Source of the DNA: Saccharum officinarum
Lineage: Eukaryota > Streptophyta > Magnoliopsida > Poales > Poaceae
DNA: 64,000 nt
Assembly (NCBI GenBank): GCA_020631735.1
Contig: CM036162.1
Span: forward strand, 93,978,401-94,042,400
Reading direction: 5' to 3'
Part shown: in pieces, positions 44,262 through 56,241 of the stretch
Position numbering within the stretch: position 1 is the stretch's first letter
Layout: each line of letters starts with the position of its first letter
Position numbers and translations under genes: made by a program
The notes under the pieces: generated by a model
Seen by the model: the letters and a program-made list of their open reading frames with translations, nothing else
Database searches by the model: none
What the model was told of the DNA's origin: nothing

Positions 44262-46697
44262 CTAGTATCCCTTGTTCCCGCGTATACGGGCCCGCATGTC
44301 AACCTGTTGCATGATTAACAAAATTGTTATTTGCATGTTTACTTCAATAAATGTGTGTGCAATTCAGTTCACGCAAGCAAAATAACAGTATCAAAGACCA
44401 AATCGGAACAATGATAATATGGAAGACCATGAATAGTATATTCAGGCATGGTACTGAAAGATGTCACTTGTACAATTAAAAACATCAGGCTTTCATAGAT
44501 AAGTTGATAATCGTACTTCAATTGGAAGAAACAAATGAACTACCGAGCAGAAGTATTATCATTATTACATAATGCACAAGAGTAGCACACAAGTCTTTAA
44601 CTTTGTATATAAGGATTACCAGGTGTTTCAGCCTTTCAGGTTTAGTGTTACTCAAAAGGGTACATAAAGATGAGCATATTAAATTATATTTCTTTTGTGT
44701 TTAACAAATACAAGAGATAAATCAAAGGTGTACGTCTCCATACTCTTTTAACAACAATGATGTGAACAATTAATTGGAAGTTTGGCAGACGGGAGAAAGA
44801 TGCTAATTCTGACCACATTCCAAGTTTAAGTTTTTCAAGTCATTGAATCAAGATCAAAGGAAAGATTTAAAAAAAAAACTGAACTGGTGGGTGAAAGGCT
44901 GCCCGCTGCCCCCACAGATTTGCAGTGAGAAGAAAACCCAACCAAACCGGCCCAGAAAACCCCCAAACCCTGGCCTCGCCTGCCGCACCGTAACCTGGGC
45001 AGCTGGCTGGGCCGCCGGCCGCACCGTAAACCAGGCCAGTGACCACTGCCATTATCTGCTGCTGCTGGTAGGACCGCACCGTAACCACAGGCCAGCTCCC
45101 TGCCACTTTTTGTTTTGTGCGGCAGTGAGGGTATCTGTTTTGTGCAAGCTAGGATTTGAAACCCAGGTGGCTGTTACCACTACTCGGTGACGAACCACCA
45201 CACTACCATTGCGTTCACCAAGGGAAAGATTAGCATCATTCTACAGCCACTATTTCTTTTCGCTAGATTGAAATTAATTTCTAGCTTCATTTGTTGCACA
45301 CAGTCCAGTTCCTCAGACTCTAAGCTGTAGCACCCATAAAAACTAAGAAACTGACAACATTCATTGAGACAGAGCAACACTGTGAAGTAACTGAAACAAA
45401 TAAAACTGGCAAAGCTAGGGGGAGGGGGGCGAATGCTCAACCTCATCTAACTGGGACAACTTTCATGTTTTCCAATTAGCCAAACAACTGCAACAGAGGT
45501 CTTTCACAGCATACACATTGACATAAAACAGTACTCCCTCATTTCTAAATTATAAGTCATTCCAACTTTCTTGGAGAGTCAAAACATCTCACGTTTGACC
45601 AAATTTATATAGTAAAATAATAAGATTTATGATACCAAATAAGTATCATTAGATTCTTCATTAACTATATTTTCATAGTATACCTATTTGATGTCAGTTT
45701 TCTCTATAATTTTGGTCAAACTTGAGATACTTTAACTTTCCAAGAAAGTTAGAATGACTTATAATTTTGGACAGAGGGAGTAACTTTTAATCTATTAACA
45801 ATCTTAACATTCAACTCAGGCATAGATGGAAACCTAACTCACCACCTGTCACATAATTCTGTATTGGCATTGGATCAGCCATGGATTACAGGACTGGGAT
45901 CAGATATAGTGTCCTTGAACATTCCCCAAACTAATGGACTCCCATGAACATAACAGCATGAGCATGGACACCATCTTATTTAGGCTCAGGCATGGGTATT
46001 TATGCGATGCCCAAAAAATGTCTAATTGCTAATTATTCGGCTCTAAATGTTGATTATTGGCTCCTCCATAAAACCTAACACCACGGCCAATTCAAGAATC
46101 AACGATCAACAGTCACTAGGCACTGCTTCAAATGTGAGAGAACCCCCAAACAAATGGAGAATCAATGTCTCCAGTGAAGCAGCAATACATTCAAGTCCAC
46201 GACATTATCATCTGGCACTCCAAATCGCAGTATGACCTATCAACAGGAAGCTAGCAATAACTAGTACGTACAAGTAATTTGCAAGGATCAGGACACACCT
46301 GGCCTCTCTTGCAGTTGAAGTAGGTCTCCCGCAGGCCAACGCACTCGCTGGTAATGTTGGGCACCTTCTCCCCGGCGCACTCCTTGTACGGCCTTTTCTG
46401 CACCTGCAGGCAACCGCATCAGGAGACTAGAAATAGCCCGGGTCACGAAAACTCCAACGATGAACCAGTATCACCCATTCTGGAATCTGGATCCAATCGC
46501 CCGGCACTAGCTTGCAGGTGATGTCCGCCGCAGCTAACTACGCTTGCGCCTACTCGGATCGAAACAAGCAGCGGGAACCTAAGGCGTGGGTGGATTGGGA
46601 AGAAGGAAGGAGAACGGAGCCGACCAACCTTGACGCAGTCGGTCTCGCTGAGACACTTGACAAGCTCCATGGCCAACCCCTTGCACGACTTCGCCAT
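44262..46697 (-). CDS. COA5: Cytochrome c oxidase assembly factor 5 (PET191 family)
   Basis: Three exons on the minus strand: 46629-46697 (23 codons, starting MAKSCKGLAMELVKC), 46299-46403 (35 codons, VQKRPYKECAGEKV to NCKRGQ) and 44262-44303 (13 codons plus TAG, VDMRARIRGNKGY). All four splice borders are GT and AG in phase 0. The 71-residue product matches the PET191/COA5 family over its full length. CX9C pairs (C-KGLAMELVK-C and C-VGLRETYFN-C) are the disulphide pattern of intermembrane-space proteins imported by MIA40. Known role: assembly of complex IV. The ATG at 46697 is preceded by GTG. The second intron is about 2 kb and hosts a Stowaway. All conserved cysteines are present, so it looks functional. 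Confidence 0.95.
45534..45780. mobile_element. Stowaway MITE in COA5 intron 2, 247 bp
   Basis: Ends CTCCCTCATTTCTAAATTAT and ATAATTTTGGACAGAGGGAG, flanked by TA (45532-45533 and 45781-45782). The arms CTTTCTTGGAGAGTC and CAAGAAAGTTAGAATGACTT pair over long stretches, so the transcript could fold into a long hairpin. Confidence 0.9.
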
Positions 46698-46950
46698 CAC
46701 TCCTGCAATTCTGCCCCTATCGTCGCGTATTTCCCAGAGGCCCCACGACTGCGAGCCGGCGGCGACTTGCGGGAGGGGAAAGGCGGAAACGAAGCGAGCG
46801 GCGACACGCCGTCTCCTCCGCTTGCTACCGGCGGCCGGCTTGACGGGCCGGGCCAGAATCCGTTCTGATTGGGCTCTTCGAATGCATGCCTGTGGGTCTG
46901 TTAACAGTAACGGTTCTTCGGCATGTTCAGCCTCCTAAACTGGGCTCGGC
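46698..46950 (-). promoter_or_regulatory. COA5 promoter with site II-like motifs
   Basis: TGGGCT occurs at 46870-46875 and 46941-46946 (plus-strand reading), and GGGCCGGGCC near 46845. TGGGCY (site II) elements are known in promoters of plant respiratory-chain genes and act in either orientation. No TATA box is evident, which fits a housekeeping promoter. Confidence 0.5.
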
Positions 46951-47784
46951 CTGCGTGTAAAAGTACGACTCTGTACCCTACTTTCAAAATGCACTTTTCC
47001 TGCAACAACTGTTTCCATTTCAGATTTTCAAAATTTGCTAAAAAAAAATCAGATTCTAAAAAAAAAACTGTTTCCATTTCAGATAACATAGCTTTTACCT
47101 CCCTCCGTTTTTATTCAGTTGATGATGTTCGGACCAAAATGATTGGCTTGGAAACAGGCCTTCTGTGAATCTGTCCGGTTTAAATTATACTAGTTCATTA
47201 TGGCTTTGTTCTAAACTATTTCTAATTTAGACCAATTTTTTTTATTTTGAATGTAATATAATAACATCTACAAGTTCAAATAAATATACACTATGAAAAC
47301 ATGTTTCATAATTCGATGTTGTAGGTGTTGGTGGATTTTTCAGAAAAAATGGTCAGAGTTTAAGAAATTTGATTTAGAACAAACTTTTTGAACTAAAATT
47401 TGGACGACACGGGGAATAGAGATACAAGCAAGAGTTAAATTGATCCTATTCTTTTTCTCAAAAAGAAAACGTGTTGTAGAATTGAACTGAACTAATAATA
47501 TCCGTACATGTTACATTTATTATTATAAAGAATAACGAAGATGTTCAGTAAAAAAAAAAATCAGAGAGAGAAACAGCAGGAACGTGTTCTTCCAGGAGTG
47601 ATCGACAGCATTTACATTGATGAAAGAAATATCATATTGTGGTTATAAACATGAGTTTTTTTTACGATGGTTGGGAAAGTACCATGGTACTTCCAGGTAC
47701 TCTCACTTTTAAAATTTGTACAAGTCACCTAATTGGGGAAGAAAATTTATAAAATTTATTTTTTAGTTATTGAGGGTATATTGG
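46951..47784. other. Intergenic, no gene seen
   Basis: AT-rich spacer between COA5 and the tubulin pseudogene, with several A-runs. 47570-47780 shows no transposon terminus. Confidence 0.4.
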
Positions 47785-48460
47785 CACTTGCGGTGAGCGG
47801 CTTGATGTGCTTCCTGCAGTTTCCAGGCCAACTGAACTCGAACCTTCGGAAGCTGGCGGTGAACATGATCCCGTTTGGCTATTGCCGCGCGGCTGTACTT
47901 ATATTCATGGTGGGGTTTGTGCCGCTAGCCGGCTATATTGAGCAGGTCGCAGTAGTGCCGTGCGTTGATGGTGCTGGAGCTGATGCAACAGATGCGGCTT
48001 GTGGGATGCCAAGAACATGATGGTCAATGTTTCAGGGCAAGATGAGCACCAACGAGGTCGCCAAGCAAATGGTCAATGTGCAGAACAAGAACTCCTTCAC
48101 GGAGTGTTAAGTGGATACGGTCAATATGCAGAACAAGAACTACTTCATGGAGTGGATCCCAACAATCTACCAATGTGTGCAACACCCGCCCGTTTGGCTG
48201 TTCATGGCCTCCAGCCCTCCACCTTCATGGACAACCCTGCCTCCATCCGCCGATCTGCGTGAGCAAGCAGTTCACGGACTCACAGCCATGTTTCAGCGCA
48301 AGGCCTTCCTGCACTGGTACGTACACCAGCGAGGGCATGAACGGATGGAGATCATCGAGGCAGAGAGCAACATGAACGACCTCATCACCGATTACCATAA
48401 GTACCAAGACGCCACTGTAGAGGAGTACGACGAGGAAGAGCACTACGGCGATGGGGAGCT
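47785..48460 (+). pseudogene. Processed beta-tubulin pseudogene, C-terminal part
   Basis: Frame-shifted matches to the C-terminal part of beta-tubulin: [20 protein letters not shown] and [74 protein letters not shown] and EEYDEEE. No intron interrupts it, it begins abruptly within the protein and it contains stops and frame changes. The NVQNKN segment is present twice in tandem (around 48070-48150), with a stop in the first copy. No poly(A) tail or target duplication was found, so retroposition is likely but not proven. Confidence 0.9.
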
Positions 48461-50251
48461 AGCTCGACGCGTCGGCGTCATCTTTGTTGGGCCGGCAAAC
48501 AGGTCACGGAGCTATCCTTCAATCCATGGCGTCACCGCGGTCCGCGCCACTACTGGAGCTGTGCGCCTGTGCCCATCGGTGGAGGTGCGCGCAGTGGTTG
48601 CACCGCACTCGCACCTGGCCTGTGTTGCCTTGGTGGCGCGCCCGCTTCCACAGACCCGGGCGCCGTGCTCGTGCTTGCCTCCTGGCAACGATCGGCGGGG
48701 CTGCTCGAGCGTGGATAGAAGGCGATGGAAAAAGTGACGGAGGAGAGAGACTCTTTTACCCTCAACGAAAAAAATAACTACAAACAAAATCTTGATCTAG
48801 CCCATCTATTTTGGTACTTTTAAGCTGGTACTTCCTATTTCTACGCTGTCCGATTTCCTTTAATGGAGGGTCCCTAATTTTTCCGACCATTATAAAATTT
48901 CTCTATAAACATTTTACATTCTTATTCAGAGGCTGCGATGGAAATATCGTATAGATTTGTCCCCGTATAGTATTAGATTCTTTTTTTTTTTGAAAAAAAG
49001 GTTGGAGCGTAGGTGCTCTGTGCTGATAAATGATAATGTATGGTTCAGAGGAGACGTGTGCTCGCGAGTAGCGACATGTACTAGCCGCTAGCCGGCGGCT
49101 AACTCCGTATGATTTAGTTTGATGAAACATGAAAGTACACATATATAAGAAGAGTTGTGGCATGCAGAATCGTAGAAGGTGCTGAAAAGCCAAATACCGA
49201 TCAATACAGAAGTGCATGTGAAGCAGGTACATATATTTTGTTTATTCTTTGTTTTCTCGATGATTGAATGTCTTACAGAGGTACGAACGCTGCAGGTACA
49301 TGCATGTCTATTTCTATGGCAGTTAGCGCATATACTAAATTACAAATGCAAAATATCCAAAGCCGCCACACGACGGCCAAAGCATATGCTCGATCAGTCC
49401 GTCTGTGCATCTAACTGGAAATCAAACTCTAGCACACCCCCTTTCTGGTTCTGCGTGTCCTATAAGAAACCCTGCAATGCCACCATATTGTCCTCCGACC
49501 TATGAATTAGAAGCGATCGACGACTGTCGTTGATTCATTTCAGGAAAGAAAACCTACACATCCTTGCTCTCGGTCCGCTGCTCGCCTGCTTTACACACGA
49601 GCGGGCGGGTCGTCACTGCGAGATGAGGATGGAGGGGCTCATCCCAAGCGGAGGGCAACGAGAAGGACGATGCACTACGACCTCATGTCCTCCCTTGGCG
49701 GCTCTCCTCCTCCTCAGACGCGGGAGCGGCCCCCGGCGGAGCAGCGGTACGCCGGCGGCGCCCACCGTCCTCAGAGCCAGAGCTGCCGCTTCGTTGTCCC
49801 GCGTTCGCTGGCCGACGAGCTCCATCTCTTGCGCGATGACGGCGACGGCGACGAGCCGGCGGCCAGCGACTGGCGCGGTGGGTTGTCCAGGTCTCGAAGG
49901 TTCAGCAGCATGCGCGTGTTTGGATGCGTAAGTGGTGTGCACGTGCACGAACCTGTAGTCATCTAGCGCGTCGCGAGCATATATCTTGTAAGTGATGAAA
50001 AAAAGTTATTTGAAGTGCATATGTATGCTACGAACATTACGCATTACTGTACCACTGTACCATTTTGCTGCTGGGCTTTTTTTTTCTCCGAGAGGAATCA
50101 ATTCCTTTTCTCATATAGCAATCAATCAATATCCTTTCCTATAATGGCCCAAAGAATGTCTAGTGCCGGTTCACTGCCCAGCTGTTGTTTCATCCTCCAG
50201 TAGGATGTACCGTTCAAAACTTATCTTTCGATAATACTATATAATAATATA
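48461..50251. other. Intergenic with unrecognised ORF
   Basis: 48470-48740 is GC-rich with ORFs in several frames, no domain. 49670-49966 (plus, 98 residues, starting MHYDLMSSLGGSPPP and containing CRFVVPRSLADELHLL) has coding-like GC and a GTAAGT near 49930 that could be a splice donor, so it may be part of a small gene; no family was recognised. The remainder is AT-rich spacer. Confidence 0.35.
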
Positions 50252-50398
50252 CTTCATCCGTTCCAAATTATAAGACGTTTTGGCTTTTCTAAATTCATAG
50301 CTTTTGCTAAGCACCTACATATATGTTATGTCTAGATACATAACAAAAGCTATAAATCTAAAAACGTCAAAACGTCTTATAATTTGACACAGAAAAAG
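50252..50398. mobile_element. Stowaway MITE, 147 bp
   Basis: Ends CTTCATCCGTTCCAAATTAT and ATAATTTGACACAGAAAAAG, flanked by TA. The long inverted arms AAGACGTTTTGGC and CGTCAAAACGTCTTATAA give a near-perfect hairpin. Confidence 0.85.
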
Positions 50399-51330
50399 TA
50401 GATAAGATGGTTCTAAATAAAACTCTAAAAGAAACCCTACCAATTAGGCCTAGATGGCCCTACAGCTTGAACAGGCTTCAAATGACTGTGGTTTAGATGA
50501 CCAAATGGACCGCTCGGCCAGCACGAGCACGGGTGCCGGGCCCATTAGAAGGCGGGCCGGCACGACACGTCTGGCTTAGCGGACTGTGTTGGGCCTGTCC
50601 ACAAGCTGCACCTTAGGCACAGGCATGGGTGGCCCTAGCTGCCGACCTGGGTGGCATGAAGCCATCCGCCGACCCTCCCTGCGCGTGAAGGGGAAAATAA
50701 TTTCTTGGCCTCCTGTTCTGCGCGCGTCCGGCGGTTGTTTGCTCTACGCACAGGACTACTTCCGCGCGCAGCCCATTTCTTCTGCGCATTCTTGCCGCTT
50801 GTTCCACGCACCACCAATCTTTCTGCACGTAGAATGGTGAACGGTTTTGGATCTTTCTCCATGCATGCAGGTATGTGGGAAAATGAGCCAAAAATTTCTA
50901 TAAAGTTTAAAAAGTTGTGGTTGCTAAACTAAGAATCAAAATTAAATTTTGATTTCACCATTGTATTTGTTACGATAAATTCTTGAAAACAAGATCCCAC
51001 ATAAATATATTTAGATAAAATTTTATTAACGAACAATTATCTCACAAAGATAAAAATAGTTTATTTTATTGAAAAGTGTGATGTTATATATCTCAAGATA
51101 AGATATTTCGTCTTACTAAGACAAATGTTCTAAGTTCAGAAAACAATGTTTCATATTTAAGATAAAAACGTTCTAAGGAATAGTATGTAATAACCATGAT
51201 AATAGAGAAAAAGATGAATAACAAGGGTTATAATATATACAGAAATAGATAAATAAAATAACATAAATAGAAGCAAAAAGTAATAAAAGATAGAACAAAG
51301 TATAAGGAAAACAAAATAAATAAATAAAAT
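50399..51330. other. Spacer, GC-rich then AT-rich
   Basis: 50500-50640 contains GGGCCGGCACGACACG-type strings that occur in grass repeats, but no boundary was found. From about 50880 the sequence turns strongly AT-rich and leads into the tandem array. No gene is seen. Confidence 0.4.
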
Positions 51331-52130
51331 ATCACATAATAGCACATCACATGTATACTACGAGAATATCATAACATACATCATAGAACGTCACATATAC
51401 ACTACGTGAACATCATAATATACATCATAGAACATCACATATATAATATATGAACATCTCAAAATACATCATAGAACATTACATGTAGACTACGTGAACA
51501 TCATAATATACATCATATAACATCACATATATAATACGTGAACATCTCAAAATACTTTATAAAACATCACATGTATACTATTGAACATCATAATAAAACA
51601 TATACAAAAATAGAAATAACAAAAAGAAAAAAATCTAATCGAAAAAATTAAAAAGAGCATCACATAGTCATTACTTGAACAACCTAAACATATCACAGGA
51701 TATTCCACGAGAGAAAACAACCTGAAATACATCATAGAACATCACATGTATACAACATGAACATCACAAAATTCATTCATAAAACATCGTATGTATACTA
51801 CATGAACATTATAACATACATCATAGAACATCACATATATGCTACATGAACATCTCAAAACACATAGAACATCACATGTATACTGCTGAACATCACAATA
51901 AAACATATACGAAAATAGAATAACAAAAAAGAAAAAATCTAATAGAGAAAAAAAGAACATCACATAGACATTACTTGAGCAACCTAAAAATATCACAGAT
52001 ATCCCACAAATACTATACGAATAGCAAAAAATAATCATGGAATATCTCACTTATACAATGTGAAAATTGAAAAGCATATCATAGAACATTACATCTATAC
52101 TATACAAACATCGTATATATTTCATAGAAA
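51331..52130. repeat. 44-bp AT-rich tandem array with higher-order repeat
   Basis: Units such as ACATCATAGAACATCACATG and GTATACTACGTGAACATCAT repeat every 44 bp (unit starts at 51381, 51425 and 51469). A larger block, from CATCACATGTATACT(A/G) through AAAAATCTAAT to the CACATAG-CATTACTTGA string, occurs twice about 305 bp apart (51565 and 51870), a higher-order repeat. 52130-52463 continues as A-rich low-complexity sequence up to the gap. Confidence 0.88.
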
Positions 52131-52463
52131 TATAGTAACTAAAAGAATAAAAAACACATAATAGAGAAAAAAACATCGTATGGAATTATGGATGCTACTA
52201 ATAGTGGACTAAAAAGAAGAAGACAAGAAAAGCCATGTATTAGTGGAATAAATAAAAGGTGAGAAAAATCAAGAAAGTAATTAGTTTTGTTAAAAAACTA
52301 AAGGGAAGATAAAATAAATTGAAAATAAAAAACACAAACAAAAAGAGAAAAAATAAAATAGAAGAAATAAAAGTAAATAAAGAATAAAAAAGAAAAGAAA
52401 AAAATAGAATAATAAATAAAATACAAAGAAGAATAAAAACAAAAAAAGAAGAGGAAAAGAGAA

Positions 52464-52563
52464 NNNNNNNNNNNNNNNNNNNNNNNNNNNNNNNNNNNNN
52501 NNNNNNNNNNNNNNNNNNNNNNNNNNNNNNNNNNNNNNNNNNNNNNNNNNNNNNNNNNNNNNN
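52464..52563. other. Assembly gap (100 N)
   Basis: Exactly 100 N between A-rich low-complexity DNA and LTR-like sequence; the true size is unknown. Confidence 0.99.
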
Positions 52564-52590
52564 TTCACCAAAACCAAACTAGAGCTTTTA
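52564..52590 (-). repeat. Possible LTR tip next to the gap
   Basis: ACCAAAACCAAACTAGAGCTTTTA resembles the 5' tip of the solo LTR ending at 56236 (AAAACCAAACTAGAGACTTTCA). It may be the tip of another LTR of the same family, but most of it would be in the gap. Confidence 0.4.
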
Positions 52591-52670
52591 GAGGTCGCTG
52601 CTGCTGCCGACCAGCTGGCCATCGACGATGGCGATCCAGCGGCGGCGCCGAACAATCGGCCTGTGCGCGC

Positions 52671-55600
52671 TGAAAGGTCCTAATATGGCTAGAGGAGGGT
52701 GAATATCCTATTAAAAATTTTACAAACTCACTAGAGCAAAAGGTTAGTATAACAAATGGTAAAATGCAAATTAGCTCTAGCTTTACAAGGGTTGCAAGCC
52801 ACCTATCCAATAATTCTAGTAACTATGATCACTATAACAAACAAAGGCTAAGTCACTACGAGCTCTCACAAGCTAGCTACATTAAAGAGCTCAACTAGGA
52901 GACAAGCTACACTAGCAAAGAAAATACAAGCTCTTAAAACTAATTACACTAAAGGGCTTGTTACAACTAGTTTGCGGAATGTAAAAGAGAGATAAGTGAT
53001 CTTTATACGGCCACGTCGAGGGATAAACCAATCACAACAATATGAAGACCAATCACCGGGAGAAATCCAAGAAATCAATCACAAAGGTGACACACAATTT
53101 GTCTCCCGAGGTTCACGTGCTTGCCGGCACGCTACGTCCCCGTTGTGTCGACCACCACTTCGTGGTTCAGCGACTAATTGGCAATCCAAAGCCAAGCTCC
53201 CTAAGAGCACCGCAAAAATCTACCACAGTGAGATAACTCAATGACACGAGCAATTTACTAGAGTTGCCTTCGGCGCTCCGCCGGGGAAGGCACAACACCC
53301 CTCACAAAACACCAGGAGGTGGCCAAGAACAAGCACCACTCTTGCCACAACTACTCCGCTATCTCCAAGCCATCTAGGTGGTGGCAACCACCAAGAGTGA
53401 AAGCCCAAGTTTGGTTTTGGTAATTAATGACACCAAGTTGCTAATGAAGGTGTTTTGAGTTAGGCATAAGCAACACATGTGATGAAGGTGTATGTGGCAA
53501 GGAGTGGTGGCCACAAGATCACAAAGAGATGGTGCATGGACATGAAATGATGATCATGGTGGAGATGCACATAAAATGAAGGACATGATGATCAAGTGAA
53601 TGAGAAGGATCTAAGAGCGCAAGGCAAAGGTATAACCATAGGGTTTTTCTTTTGACGGTCTAAGATGAGTAGAGAAGTGATTGACCGGGTTTAGGATACA
53701 TAGCCGACTATCAAGAGGGGCAATCACGGTTAGCTCGGGAATCAAGTGCCACTAGATCATTGTCTTGAGCATATGTATTAGAATATGTAAAGAGCTAACA
53801 TAACGCCTTGAAAAATGATTGTGAAATGCTAACACACATGCACATGGTGGTGTCAACTTGGTGGTGTTAGCACATTTGCGAAGGCGGTGAAGTTTAAGCG
53901 GTAGAGAGGGGTTTGGGTTCCTCTCTCCCTCCCGCCGAGCTTGTGAGGCGGGATTCGGTGCTTTTTGGGGAAGTGAAACGCCTATTTTCTACTGCACCAG
54001 AAGTCAGAAAAGAAATGGAGGCGAACGACGGTCACTGTGGTGACCGGACGCGGTCACGGTTTGACCGGGCACGTCCGGTCATACGCTAGGGTGCGTCCGG
54101 TCATAGCAACGGTAACTTCTGACATGCACTGTTCACGCTTGTCCTGTAGTGATCGGACGCGTCCGGTCACCTCGACCGGTGCGTCCGGTCAGCTCGTTTT
54201 GAACTGTGTCGTCCGGTAACGGCTAGCTGCGTACCCCTTCGCTATAAATAGAGGATGTCCGGGGTTTGAGGGTAACTCTTGCACATTTTGAGATCTAGAG
54301 ACATCCTTTGAGCTAGAGAACAACCCCTCCACTCATCTCTTTGATTAGTTACACATCTTGAGTGAGATTGAGTGAGATTCAAGTGCATTGCTTGAGAGTT
54401 GCATTCTAGAGGCGCTTGATCTTCCAGTTGCTGCGGATTTCTTGTTACTCTTCCGTGTTTCCCGACACGGTAGACGGCTTGGAGCAGCGGAGGTGATTGA
54501 GCTCGCAATTGGAGATTGTTGGATCCCTCACCAAGTGTTATAAGGGGTTCTTGATCCTTCCCCGGGAGTTCGCAAATTGAATACTCTAGTGGAGCTCGTG
54601 GCTTGGAGGATCCCATCTTGTGTGCGGTTGTGCGGTGCCCGCCGAGGGCTCGACTCTTGATAGTCGATTAGCTCGCGAACCGACAAGTGGGTGTATCGCC
54701 ACAATGGAGAGTAGCTTGCCGGGAAGCAAGTGAACTTCGGGATAAATTCTTATGTCATTCTCTTCTCGAGGATTTCTCTTGTGTGATTAATTGATTGGTA
54801 CTTCTCATCTCTACACGGCGGTATAATCACTCGAAGCTCTTCTCTCGTATTACTTCTTATTTCTAGCTTGTAGTTGTTGTTGTGTTTAGTGGATAGCCTT
54901 GTACTAGACTTGTGTAGGTGGCTTGCTTAATTAGTTAGAGCTAGTGCTTTTGCTTCGCCACCTTTCGTACTAACTTATGATCAAGTAATTTTTGTAGAAG
55001 TTTTAATTAGGCTATTCACCCCCCCTCTAGCCATTTGGACCTTACCAAGAGTAACAAGAATCCCGCAGCCAATGCTCACCCAAGTGCCAACTAGATGCAA
55101 ACTCATAAGCAAATGCACTTGAGATCACTCAAACTCACTTTGATTTGTCAATCAAGCAAGGGAGATGAGTAGGAGGGGATGTGCTCAGCTCAAGAGGATG
55201 TTAGAATATCAAAATGTCCAAGAGATACCCCTAGAAGCCGACCAACAAGTATTTATAAGTAGCCCCAAAGAATAGAGCCCTTAGGAGCAAGTTGCCGCTG
55301 CCTGCGTACTGACCGAACACACCGGTTGAACTGACCGAACGCGGTCACAGTGTCCGGTTGCCGCTGATTCGTGTTTCTGACCACGCGATCGGATGCGCCG
55401 CTTAAACTGACCGGACGTCACATTGTCAACGTCCGGTCGATTCCAGTAAGCACCCACACACGACCGGACGCGTCCAGTCGATCATGACCGGACGCGCCAC
55501 CGCGTCCGATTGACCTCGCGTGTTTCGCAACTTCTCTGGAGCTTGACCGGACGTGCCGGTCCCGTGACTGACCGAACGTGCCGGTGCGTGCGCTGTCTTT

Positions 55601-56236
55601 GCACGTGGGAAGAGCTAACCGGACGCGCCAGCCACGTCCGATCCAGTGTCTGGTCACACATCCGGTCACCCTAGTGACTCCCTTTCGCCTCCGTTTCTTC
55701 ACGTCTAGCAGTGAAAAATAGACGTTTCACTTCCACAAAAGCGCCGAATCCCGCGAACCCAAACCCCTCTCTACTGCTCAAACATCACCGCCTTCGCAAA
55801 TGTGCTAACATCACCAAGTGTACATCACCAAGTGCATGTGTGTTAGCATTTTCACAATCATTTTTGAGGTGATAAGTTAGCCCTCCACTAGATCTAAATG
55901 CATATGCAAATGAATCTTCATCTAGTGGCACTTAAGTGATCAATAGCCCCGAAAATTTTTCCTCTTTATAGTATGGCTATCGATCATAAGTGTGATCACA
56001 CCCTCTATGGTGTCTTGATCACCAAAAGCAAATCCTATCTATACCTTTGCCTTGAGCTCCATAGGATTGCACTTCATCTCCTCTTCTTCTCCAAGCATGG
56101 CACCAAGTCATCATGATCAACATGCATCTTGCCATAACTTAGGAGTGTACCAATCACCTTTTGCTATCAACACTTAAGCACATATGATTAGTACTTAGAT
56201 TTCATCAATTAGCTAAAACCAAACTAGAGACTTTCA
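52671..56236 (-). repeat. Solo LTR (Sirevirus-like), interrupted
   Basis: In minus orientation it begins TGAAAGTCTCTAGTTTGG at 56236 and ends TTAGGACCTTTCA at 52671, with a perfect 5-bp duplication CGCGC on both sides (52666-52670 and 56237-56241). No internal element sequence is present, so it is a solo LTR left by LTR-LTR recombination. TATAAATA lies at 55250-55257 (minus) and GACCGGACGCG-type palindromes at 55310-55670. A second solo LTR (53398-55046) splits it. Without the insert it is about 1.9 kb. Confidence 0.92.
53398..55046 (+). repeat. Solo LTR nested in the first solo LTR
   Basis: Starts TGAAAGCCCAAGTTTGG and ends GCCATTTGGACCTTACC, with AAGAG duplicated at 53393-53397 and 55047-55051. 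It lies in the conserved string CCAAGAGTAACAAG of the outer LTR, which is intact in LTR A at 5908-5921. TATAAATA at 54243-54250, palindromes at 54036-54215. The right tip lacks the canonical CA, so it is slightly mutated or the edge is a few bases off. Confidence 0.88.
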
Positions 56237-56241
56237 CGCGC

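Noticed and set aside
51331..52130. CRISPR-like array of short repeats
   Set aside because: Plant nuclear context, AT-rich 44-bp tandem units without unique spacers, and no cas genes.
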